Of a stretch of DNA of 64,000 bases, positions 7,032-15,150 are shown piece by piece; the first letter of the stretch is position 1; every line of letters begins with the position of its first letter. The stretch is from Acidobacteriota bacterium (GTDB lineage: Bacteria; Acidobacteriota; Aminicenantia; Aminicenantales; Saccharicenantaceae): the NCBI GenBank assembly GCA_033549365.1, contig JAWSUF010000012.1, forward strand, positions 1 through 64,000, read 5' to 3'. The notes under the pieces are model-generated. The model saw nothing but the letters and a program-made list of their open reading frames with translations. It had not been told where the DNA came from and searched no databases. Position numbers and translations under genes: made by a program.

Positions 7032-10000
7032 ATGAAAGTCAAGAAGCTGGAATTGCAGGGGTTCAAGTCCTTCCCCGAAAGGACCCGCGTCGTTTTCCAT
7101 TCGGGAATCACGGCCGTCGTCGGGCCGAACGGCACGGGAAAAAGCAACATCGTCGACGCCATGCTCTGGGTCCTGGGAGGGCTGCGTGTCAAGTCCGTCC
7201 GGGGCGACCGGACGGATGACGTCATTTTCAACGGCAACGCCAAAAAGCCCGCTCAGGCGATGGCCGATGTCGTTCTGACACTCGGCAACGACAACGAGGA
7301 GCTCGTCGTTTCCCACCGCGTATTCCGTTCCGGTGAAGGAGAATACCGGCTGAACGGAAAAACCGTCCGGCTCAAGGATATCCAGGATGAACTTTGGAAG
7401 CGGGCCATCGGCGACAAGGAATACTTCGTCATCGAACAGGGCGCCATCGGCACGTTCGTTACATCCAAGCCTCAGGAAAAGCGGGCCTTGATCGAAGAGG
7501 CGGCGGGAACGGCCTTTTACAAGGACAAGAAACGCCAGGCCCAGAACAAGCTCGAAAACACGGGGCAAAACCTCGTCCGCCTGGAAGACATCATCGCCGA
7601 AGTCGAAAAAGCCCGGAATTCGCTGCAGCGGCAGGCCCAGGCCGCCAACCGCTACCGCAGGCTTCGGGAACGCATCCGCGAATTGACGGGGCAGCATTTC
7701 CAGAGAAAACTTCGCCTTCTTGAACGGCTCCAACAGGAAACCGGCGCCCTCCATGCCGCCGGACTTGACAAGGAACACGCCCTGACGGCCAATGTCAAGG
7801 AGGCGGAGAAAACCATCGCCTCCATCCGAAAAGAGTTTTGGGATCTGGAAAAAGCTCTCGAGGAGGACAGGGAGCGCCTTTTCAACATTCGATCCCTGGG
7901 AACCCGGATCGAAGGCGAAATCGAGCGGGAAACCAAGCGTGCCGAGTTTCTCACCGATGCAGGTCGGAAAGCCGAGGCCGCACGCTCCGAGATCGCCGGC
8001 GAACTCCTCCATCTGGAACTCGAGATCCAGGAGAGCCGGAACAGCCTGGAGGATGTGCTGCGTTCGCGGGAAAGTGCGGAACAAAAAGCGGCCGGGGCCG
8101 CCGAAGCCCTCAAGACCGCCAGGGACCGGGCCTCCGAACGGGAACGGACGATCGCCGAATCGCGCAGCGCCTACCTGCGTCTCCTGCAGGACATGACCGA
8201 AAACAAGAACGGTCTGGCCAAGACGGAAAAGGAACTTGAGATCATCCGGAGGCAAAAAGACAAAATCACCGGTCAGATCGAAGAGTTGAAAAACCAGGCC
8301 GTCGATATATCGCGCCGCATCGAAGAAAACGAGACGGACAGGCGGCTCCTTCGGACGGATCACGAGACCTTGAAGCAGGAAGGCAAGACCCGCGAAGAGG
8401 CCCGGCGGGAGGCCGCAGCCGATGCCGAACGCCTGCAGGAACAGGTCGATGCCCTGAAGAGCCGGCACGGCGAATGCGAACATCGGATCCGGGCCCTCCG
8501 GGATGTTTTGGAGAAGGAACGGAGCGGCGCCTCGACCGAGCCCGTCCCGGGATCGCTGGGGCTTCTGGCCGAACTCATCCGGACCTCTTCCGGAGATGCG
8601 CCGCTTTTCGATGTCTTCTGGAAGGAGGAAGCCGCGGCTCTCGTCGTTCCCGCCGAGGATTTTCTGCAGCATTACCGGATCGATATCAAAGGCCGCTATC
8701 TTCTTCTTCCCAGGGACATCCGAAGCAAGGTCCCCGACAACCTGATCCGGCAGCCCTCCGTGCGCGGGCTTCTGCGGACTCGGCTTCAGCCCTCCGAACG
8801 GATCGGAAACCGCCTGAATCACATGGCCGATGCCGCCGTCGTCGACGATGTCGCCGCGGCCGTCCGGCTCTGGCTCGACTTTCCGGATTGGAACTTCATC
8901 ACGCCGACCGGCGACATTCTGACGGCCTCGGGACTTCTGAGGCTCGGGCCGAAACCGGAGGGCATGATCGCCCTCATGCAGGAAATCCGCGATCTGGAAA
9001 CCGCGGCAGCCGCCTGCGAAGCCGAACTTCCGGAAATCCTGGAGCGCCTCCGGATCGCCCGAGATGCCGCATCCGGCCATGACGAAGAAATCCGCCGTTT
9101 GGCCGCCCGCTCCATCGCCCTTGAAAAAGCGCTGGCCGAACGGGACAAGGAAGCCGGCTACCTGGAAACCGAGCGGAACAAGACCCGGACGAACGTCGAA
9201 ATTCTGTCCCGCGAGATCGACATCCTGGAGGGTGAAATCCGATCGGCGCTGGCCCTTCAGGACAGCCTGAACGTTGCGGCGGCCGCCCTGACCTCGGACG
9301 CCGAAACCCTGAAAGACCGGATCGCCCGCGAGGAAAGCGAGGCGGCGGAGGGAATGGAAAAGGACGCCGAGGCCGAACGGCTTTATTTCGAACTCAAAGC
9401 CGGTCTGGAATTGGCCAACGAAAAGATGAGCGGCCTTCGCCATCATCTCCAGAGCCTGGAAAAACGGAAACAAACCCTCGAGGCCAGGACGGACGGTCTC
9501 GCCGTCGATGCAAAAAAGGCCGAAGAGGAAAAAACACAGCTTCAGGATCATGTCCGCAACCTCCGCGAAAAGGCCGCCGCCTCAGCCCGGGACCAGGCCG
9601 AATTGGAATCCGCGCTGGCGGAGCGGGAAGCCCATCTCCATTCCATCCGGAGAAAGCAGGAGGAGATGGAAACCGCGCTCGAATCGCAGAGGCGGGAGGA
9701 GGAGTCGGCCAAGGAGGAACGCGTCCGCCACGAAATCCGCAAAGCCGAAATCGAGAGAGACTGGGTGAACCTGGAGGAAACCTGCTGGCAGGAACTCAAG
9801 AAAACCCTGGCCGAGCTTCGCGAGGAGACCGCCGCCCCTCAGGAAACCGATCAGAATCTTCAGGCCGAAGAGGAAGAGGGGGACGAGCAATCGCACCCTG
9901 ACGAGACGGAAAAGTCCGGAGACGGACCCGAGCCCGGCCGCGAACGCCGCCCGGGCCGCCGCCTGGTCCCGGCCTCCGAGCTTTCGGACGACGAAGTGGA

Positions 10001-10658
10001 CCGGGAGCTCGAGGACGCCCGCGATCTTCTCCAGAAATACCGGGCGGTCAACCTCATGGCCGAAGAGGAATACGCCGAAAAGAAAACCCGCCACGAATTT
10101 CTCGTCACCCAGCGCCGGGATCTTCTCGAATCCATCGCCTCCACGGAGGCGGCCATCCGCAAGATCGACGAGGAAAGCAAGACCCAGTTTCTCGCCGCGC
10201 TCGAACAGGTCAACTCGAATTTCCAGGACGTCTTTGCCATCCTGTTCAAGGGAGGAAACGCGGAGGTCAAGCTTCTGGAGCCGGACAACCCCCTGGAAAG
10301 CGGCGTCGAGATCATCGCCCAGCCGCCGGGCAAACGGGTTCAGAACCTGGCGCTTCTTTCGGGCGGCGAGAAGTCCCTGACCAGCCTGGCCTTCATGTTC
10401 GCCCTTTTCCGCTACCGGCCGAGCCCGTTCTGCTTCCTCGACGAGGTCGACGCCGCCCTCGACGACGTCAACCTGGCCCGCTTTCTGGACCTCATGAAGG
10501 CCATCAAGACGCAGACCCAATTCATCATCATCACCCACAATTATAAAACCATGGAAGTCGCCGATTACATTTTCGGAACGACGATGGAAGATCCCAACGT
10601 CACCAAGCTCTATTCCGTCAAACTCGAAAAGAAGGACGAACAAGCCGTCGTCTCATGA
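7032..10658 (+). CDS. smc: Chromosome segregation ATPase SMC
   Basis: A 1208-residue SMC protein of usual length. The N-terminal ATPase half has Walker A GPNGTGKSN at 31-39. Two long Lys/Glu-rich coiled coils flank a hinge at about 505-640. The C-terminal half has the ABC signature LSGGEK near 1109 and Walker B FCFLDEVDAALDD near 1133. It forms the ATP-driven ring that organises and segregates the chromosome, normally with ScpA and ScpB, which are not in this window. Unusual is a highly charged, probably disordered stretch at about 945-980, in the second coiled coil just before the head. The downstream radical SAM gene overlaps its stop by four bases, so it heads an operon. Confidence 0.97.
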   Translation: MKVKKLELQGFKSFPERTRVVFHSGITAVVGPNGTGKSNIVDAMLWVLGGLRVKSVRGDRTDDVIFNGNAKKPAQAMADVVLTLGNDNEELVVSHRVFRSGEGEYRLNGKTVRLKDIQDELWKRAIGDKEYFVIEQGAIGTFVTSKPQEKRALIEEAAGTAFYKDKKRQAQNKLENTGQNLVRLEDIIAEVEKARNSLQRQAQAANRYRRLRERIRELTGQHFQRKLRLLERLQQETGALHAAGLDKEHALTANVKEAEKTIASIRKEFWDLEKALEEDRERLFNIRSLGTRIEGEIERETKRAEFLTDAGRKAEAARSEIAGELLHLELEIQESRNSLEDVLRSRESAEQKAAGAAEALKTARDRASERERTIAESRSAYLRLLQDMTENKNGLAKTEKELEIIRRQKDKITGQIEELKNQAVDISRRIEENETDRRLLRTDHETLKQEGKTREEARREAAADAERLQEQVDALKSRHGECEHRIRALRDVLEKERSGASTEPVPGSLGLLAELIRTSSGDAPLFDVFWKEEAAALVVPAEDFLQHYRIDIKGRYLLLPRDIRSKVPDNLIRQPSVRGLLRTRLQPSERIGNRLNHMADAAVVDDVAAAVRLWLDFPDWNFITPTGDILTASGLLRLGPKPEGMIALMQEIRDLETAAAACEAELPEILERLRIARDAASGHDEEIRRLAARSIALEKALAERDKEAGYLETERNKTRTNVEILSREIDILEGEIRSALALQDSLNVAAAALTSDAETLKDRIAREESEAAEGMEKDAEAERLYFELKAGLELANEKMSGLRHHLQSLEKRKQTLEARTDGLAVDAKKAEEEKTQLQDHVRNLREKAAASARDQAELESALAEREAHLHSIRRKQEEMETALESQRREEESAKEERVRHEIRKAEIERDWVNLEETCWQELKKTLAELREETAAPQETDQNLQAEEEEGDEQSHPDETEKSGDGPEPGRERRPGRRLVPASELSDDEVDRELEDARDLLQKYRAVNLMAEEEYAEKKTRHEFLVTQRRDLLESIASTEAAIRKIDEESKTQFLAALEQVNSNFQDVFAILFKGGNAEVKLLEPDNPLESGVEIIAQPPGKRVQNLALLSGGEKSLTSLAFMFALFRYRPSPFCFLDEVDAALDDVNLARFLDLMKAIKTQTQFIIITHNYKTMEVADYIFGTTMEDPNVTKLYSVKLEKKDEQAVVS

Positions 10659-12133
10659 AGATCCAGCTCTACATTCCGCCGGGCGGCTATTTTGCGGAAC
10701 GATGGTCCCAGGGCAGTTCCATGCCGCCCCTCGGACTTCTGTCCATCGGAGCCGTCCTCGAACAAGCCGGCGTGGGTGTTGAAATCGTGCCCGCGGACAT
10801 TCTGAAAATGAGCTGGAGCGCCATCCGGGAAAAGATCGCCCGGGACAAGCCCGATATCGTCGGGGTGACATCGACCACGGAAAACCGCTTCCAGAGCTTC
10901 CGGCTCGTTCGGGAGGCCAAAAAGGCAAGTCCGGAGTCGCTGACCGTCCTTGGAGGTCCCCATGCGTCCATGGCGGCCGAAGACGCCCTGGCCCATCTCC
11001 CCGAGCTCGACATGGTCGTGCGCGGAGAGGGAGAAACGACCGTTCTCGAACTCTGCCGGGCCCTGGAGTCAGGCCGGGATCCCGAGGTTCTGAAAGACAT
11101 CCGGGGGCTGTCTTTCCGTTCATCCCGCGGGATCGTCTCCGCGCCGCCCCGGGAACCCATTCGCGACCTCGACGCCCTGCCCGACCCCGCCTTCCATCTC
11201 GTGCCTTTCGAGTCGTACAATTTCCGGTTCGAAGTTCCCGGCCACGGACTTCTGCCGGCCGTCAACGTCATGACCAGCCGGGGCTGTCCGTTTTTCTGCA
11301 ACTTCTGCGCGACCCCCATCAATTGGGGGCGGACCGTCCGGATGCGCAGCCCGGAAAACGTCGTCCGGGAAATCGAGCACCATATCCGAACCTATGGAAT
11401 CAAGGTCGTCTTTTTCTACGACGACACGTTCAACGCCAATCCGAAACGGGCCGAGGCGATCTGCGATCTCATCCTGGAGAGAAAACTCGACATCTTCTGG
11501 AAAGCCGACGTCCGCATCGACATGATCAACCGGCCGCTTCTCGAAAAAATGAAGAAGGCCGGGCTTTTCCACCTGTCATTCGGGCTGGAGGCGGCCTCCG
11601 AGAGAGTCCGCAACGAGATCATCAACAAGAAAATCGATATGCGCGATTTTCACAACCTGGTCGACTGGTGCAATGAACTGGAGATCATCCCCAATGTCTT
11701 TTTCATCTTCAGCCATCCGACCGAAACATGGGAGGAGGCGCAGGAAACCATCCGGATCATCGAGCAATACAAAGGCCGGATCGAGCCTTCCGTGGCCGTT
11801 CTCCACATTTATCCGGGGACGCCCCTGGAACAAACCGCCCGGGAGAAAGGGCTTTTACCCGCGGATTTCACCTGGACCCGTCCCGGCCGGTCCCGGGTCA
11901 TCACCCTTCCGACGGCTCAGGGAGACGTGCCGCTGTTCCTGGATCAACTGACCTGGTCTCAGGTCAGCGAGCTTCTTTTCCGCTGGTCGATGAGCGGAGG
12001 CCGGGTATCCATCCTGAAAAAAATCCCCCGGACTCTGGGAAAAATCCGCTCCTTCGGGGAGTTTTTCAGGTATGTCGTCATGACCTGGGTTCTCCTCAAG
12101 CTGAAAATCGGCAAACTCCGGAAAACGCGATGA
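10655..12133 (+). CDS. B12-binding-domain radical SAM enzyme
   Basis: A 492-residue protein with an N-terminal cobalamin-binding-type Rossmann domain at about 1-150 and a radical SAM core at about 195-400. The iron-sulfur cysteines are in SRGCPFFCNFC near residues 209-217, that is CxxxCxxC. The family uses SAM cleavage, often with cobalamin, for methyl transfers and ring rearrangements on lipids, tetrapyrroles or natural products. The C-terminal 90 residues, with a basic hydrophobic tail, match what is seen in BchE/P-methylase-like members. Its ATG overlaps the smc stop (ATGA), and its own stop overlaps the next start, so all three are translationally coupled. The substrate cannot be told from sequence. 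Confidence 0.88.
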   Translation: MKIQLYIPPGGYFAERWSQGSSMPPLGLLSIGAVLEQAGVGVEIVPADILKMSWSAIREKIARDKPDIVGVTSTTENRFQSFRLVREAKKASPESLTVLGGPHASMAAEDALAHLPELDMVVRGEGETTVLELCRALESGRDPEVLKDIRGLSFRSSRGIVSAPPREPIRDLDALPDPAFHLVPFESYNFRFEVPGHGLLPAVNVMTSRGCPFFCNFCATPINWGRTVRMRSPENVVREIEHHIRTYGIKVVFFYDDTFNANPKRAEAICDLILERKLDIFWKADVRIDMINRPLLEKMKKAGLFHLSFGLEAASERVRNEIINKKIDMRDFHNLVDWCNELEIIPNVFFIFSHPTETWEEAQETIRIIEQYKGRIEPSVAVLHIYPGTPLEQTAREKGLLPADFTWTRPGRSRVITLPTAQGDVPLFLDQLTWSQVSELLFRWSMSGGRVSILKKIPRTLGKIRSFGEFFRYVVMTWVLLKLKIGKLRKTR

Positions 12134-13158
12134 AAATCGGAATCGTCAAGGATGCGCGGTTCGCCGACCATGACATGGGGACCTATCACGTGGAGAGCCC
12201 TCAGCGCATCGAGGCGATCAACCGCATGATCGAAGACAGGATCCGTTTTCCTTATCTTCTGGTCGAGCCCCGCCCCGCTTCGGAGGAGGAACTGGCCCGC
12301 GTTCACGATCCTCTCTATGTCCGGGCCATCCGCGAGACGGCCGGAAGGGACCGCGTCCACCTCGATCCCGACACCTCGGCCGGCCCCCTCACTTATGAGA
12401 CGGCCCGTCTGGCCGCCGGGGGCCTGATCAAGGCCGCCGAGCTGATCATCGAGGGAAGAATCCAGAACTCTTTCGCCTTCGTCCGGCCCCCGGGTCACCA
12501 TGCCGAAGCGGTCCGGGCAAGGGGTTTCTGTATCTTCAACAATGTCGCCGTGGCCGCCGAACATCTTGTTCTTGTCCATGGGTTTCGAAGAATTCTGATT
12601 GCGGATTGGGATCTTCACCACGGCAACGGAACCCAGGATACCTTCTACGGTCGCGACGATGTTCTTTATTTTTCCACGCACCAGTCGCCCTTTTATCCTG
12701 GAAGCGGACGGGCCGGAGAAACGGGACAGGGTCGGGGCGAGGGTTTTACCTTGAATATCCCGCTCCGGGCCGGAAAGACCGGAGCCGACTACACGGCCAT
12801 TCTCCAAAACATCCTTCGTCCCGCGGCGGACCGCTTCAAACCGGAATTCATCCTGGTCAGTGCCGGCTTCGACATCGGCGCCGGCGATCTCCTGGGAGGC
12901 ATGCGGGTCACTCGGGAGGAGTTCGGCTGGATCGCGGCGGAGCTGCTGGACATGGCCCGGGCTCATTGCGGTTCACGCATCGCCTTCGTTCTCGAAGGAG
13001 GCTACAACCTCCGCGTCCTGGCGGACGGCGCCGAGGAGATCCTCGGACGCATGGCGGGGGAAAACGCATCCGAAGTTCCCCGTTTCCAGCTCTCCGACGC
13101 CTTGAGGAAAGAGCTCGAACCGGTTTTCCGGGCTTCCTCCCACCGCTGGAATTTCTAA
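12130..13158 (+). CDS. Histone deacetylase family (acetoin utilisation/acetylpolyamine type) amidohydrolase
   Basis: A 342-residue zinc amidohydrolase of the arginase/deacetylase fold, full length for the class. Visible motifs are the HH pair in RPPGHHAEA near 120, the zinc ligands Asp and His in DWDLHHGNG near 160, SAGFD near 245 with the third ligand Asp, and LEGGYN near the end. Bacterial members remove acetyl groups from polyamines, lysine side chains or small amides. The start is the ATG overlapping the stop of the radical SAM gene; a longer reading in the same frame would run back through that gene and was not used. Operon partners are smc and the radical SAM enzyme. Confidence 0.92.
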   Translation: MKIGIVKDARFADHDMGTYHVESPQRIEAINRMIEDRIRFPYLLVEPRPASEEELARVHDPLYVRAIRETAGRDRVHLDPDTSAGPLTYETARLAAGGLIKAAELIIEGRIQNSFAFVRPPGHHAEAVRARGFCIFNNVAVAAEHLVLVHGFRRILIADWDLHHGNGTQDTFYGRDDVLYFSTHQSPFYPGSGRAGETGQGRGEGFTLNIPLRAGKTGADYTAILQNILRPAADRFKPEFILVSAGFDIGAGDLLGGMRVTREEFGWIAAELLDMARAHCGSRIAFVLEGGYNLRVLADGAEEILGRMAGENASEVPRFQLSDALRKELEPVFRASSHRWNF

Positions 13159-13254
13159 TCTGCTTTTTTGTCCTCAGAAGAGGGCGGCGTCATCTGAGAA
13201 GGACAACCAAAAACCGCCGAACACGTTCCTTCCCCGGGCGAAAAACACTTTACC

Positions 13255-13270
13255 TTGGCATGTTTCTTGC
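13255..13270 (+). promoter_or_regulatory. Sigma54-type (-24/-12) promoter of the FecR-domain gene
   Basis: TTGGCATGTTTCTTGC fits the sigma54 consensus: TGGCA at -24, exactly ten bases between the invariant GG (13257-13258) and GC (13269-13270), and TTGC at -12. It ends 32 bases before the start codon at 13303, leaving room for a 20-base leader with the ribosome binding site AAGGAG. No enhancer-binding activator gene lies in the window. Confidence 0.6.
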
Positions 13271-13302
13271 TTATATTGATATTGGAGTAAGGAGATACGC
13301 CC

Positions 13303-15138
13303 ATGAGAAAACTATTTGCGATCGCCGTTATCCTGGCTGTTCCGGCCGCCTTATTGGCGACGGACGAACCCAAATACACCAATGAGACCGTGGCTCGCTT
13401 GAGCTACGTCGAAGGCCAGACCTTCATTCAGAGAGCCTCGGATCTCGGCTTCGAAGAAGGGATCCTGAACATGCCCATCATTGAGGGCGACAGGATCGCC
13501 GCCTCGGACGGACGCACGGAAGTCCATATCGGCCGCGGCAACTACCTCCGGATGGACCAGGAGACCAAAATCGACATTCTGAATCTTCCCAAGAAAGGCG
13601 AGGATCTCGTACGATTTCGCGTCTGGTCGGGAAGCGTGTTTGTCGACATCGGCCGCCTGGCGGGAGAAAAAACCATCGAAATCCACACGGCCGACGCCTC
13701 GTTCTATATTCTGGAAACCGGCCTCTACCGCGTCGATGTCCTGGAAACCGGGAAAACCGAATTTCTGGTCTACCGCGGACTGGCGGAAGCGGCGGGACAG
13801 GAAGGGTCTTCGCTCATCAAAGCCTCCCAGAGAATCACGGCCTCCGAGGGTCGTTTCACATCGCGTCCCGCCTTGTTCATCGCCACAGCCGACGACGGGT
13901 TCGATGTTTGGAACGAGGAACGGAGCCGGGACCTCCGCAAAGAATTCGCTCAGCGCTATCTCCCCGAGGAACTTGAGGATTTTGAGGATGAACTTCTGCG
14001 GCACGGCCGTTGGGTGAACATCCCCCCTTACGGCATGGTCTGGGTTCCCATGGGCGTTGACGACGATTGGCGCCCCTATCATTACGGACGCTGGATGTGG
14101 CTTCCGATTTCCGGATGGACCTGGCTTCCCTATGAACCCTGGGGCTGGGCGACATTCCATTACGGCCGGTGGCATTGGGCCGTGGGTTACGGATGGTACT
14201 GGATTCCGACATCCTTCTGGGGCCCGGCCTGGGTTAACTGGTGGTGGGATCCCTATTACTATGGATGGGCTCCCATGAGCTGGTACGGTTATCCCGGAGT
14301 CTTGTACGGCGGCCGGTATTACGGACGATACTATGGGGATATTTATCCCTACGGATCGAGAGCGCTGACCGTTGTCCGCAAGGACCAGCTCAAGGCGACG
14401 AACATCTCCCGGGCGGCCTTGCGGGACGACGGCCTGCGAACACTGACATCCATGAATCTCTCCAGCGCGAATCTTCCCCATCGGCCCGAACGCGGCGGCA
14501 TTTCCATCCAGCCGATTGAAGGCGACCGGAAGATTCTTCTTCGGAAAGAAACCGGAACGGGCCTCCGGGACGCCGGAACGGCCGGGACCCGTCCCGCTCT
14601 CAGGCAACCCGATGCGCCGGCGCGGACGGATGCGCCCGGACGTGTGACAACGCCGGAAACCAAAACCGGCGCCGGAGAACGGGGCACGGCGCCTCCGCAG
14701 GAACGGAGAATCCGCCGGAATGACGACTCGCCGGAAACGGCCCGGACCGCCGCCGTATCCGAACGCCCTGGGGCGGCTTCGAGATCCATTCACGGTTATC
14801 CCTCTTCCCCCGCCATTCGGGGAAGAAGCACGGAATCGGACCGGTCGGGATCCGCGGTCGGGTCAGCCGTTCGGAGAATCAACAGCAGTTCCTCAAGCCG
14901 AAGCCGGATTTCGGACGACAGGCGGACATCGTCTTCTTCCTCGCGTTCGGGAACCGTGAGCCGGGGTTCGTCGTCATCCTCTTCGTCACGCTCGGGATCC
15001 GGATCGGTCAGCCGGGGCTCTTCATCCTCCGGTTCTTCGAGCGGTTCAGGGCCAACGCGGTCCGGGTCTTCGGGATCGAGTTCGGGTTCGCGATCAGGGT
15101 CTTCGAGCGCAGGCTCCGGAAGCATCAAGAAAAAATAA
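13303..15138 (+). CDS. Secreted FecR-domain protein with Trp/Tyr-rich region and Ser/Gly/Arg tail
   Basis: A 611-residue exported protein. An N-terminal signal peptide (MRKLFAIAVILAVPAALLA) is followed by a FecR-like beta domain at about 25-190 (starting with VARLSYVEGQTFIQ). Residues about 225-350 are extremely rich in Trp, Tyr, Gly and Pro, with repeats of the type YGRWMWLPISGW and YGRWHWAVGYGWYW, the pattern of the DUF6600 family. The last 110 residues are low-complexity Ser/Gly/Arg ending in KKK. It is likely a periplasmic or surface protein; the aromatic repeats could bind carbohydrate or peptidoglycan, but this is a guess. A sigma54-like promoter precedes it. Confidence 0.75.
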   Translation: MRKLFAIAVILAVPAALLATDEPKYTNETVARLSYVEGQTFIQRASDLGFEEGILNMPIIEGDRIAASDGRTEVHIGRGNYLRMDQETKIDILNLPKKGEDLVRFRVWSGSVFVDIGRLAGEKTIEIHTADASFYILETGLYRVDVLETGKTEFLVYRGLAEAAGQEGSSLIKASQRITASEGRFTSRPALFIATADDGFDVWNEERSRDLRKEFAQRYLPEELEDFEDELLRHGRWVNIPPYGMVWVPMGVDDDWRPYHYGRWMWLPISGWTWLPYEPWGWATFHYGRWHWAVGYGWYWIPTSFWGPAWVNWWWDPYYYGWAPMSWYGYPGVLYGGRYYGRYYGDIYPYGSRALTVVRKDQLKATNISRAALRDDGLRTLTSMNLSSANLPHRPERGGISIQPIEGDRKILLRKETGTGLRDAGTAGTRPALRQPDAPARTDAPGRVTTPETKTGAGERGTAPPQERRIRRNDDSPETARTAAVSERPGAASRSIHGYPSSPAIRGRSTESDRSGSAVGSAVRRINSSSSSRSRISDDRRTSSSSSRSGTVSRGSSSSSSSRSGSGSVSRGSSSSGSSSGSGPTRSGSSGSSSGSRSGSSSAGSGSIKKK

Positions 15139-15150
15139 CCTGATCCGGGA

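Noticed and set aside
6942-9551. 869-codon frame opposite smc
   Set aside because: Phe/Gly/Pro/Leu-rich shadow of a clear smc gene; no motif or ribosome binding site.
14796-15128. Asp/Glu/Pro-rich frame opposite the Ser/Gly/Arg tail
   Set aside because: It is the complement of the low-complexity tail; no start signal.
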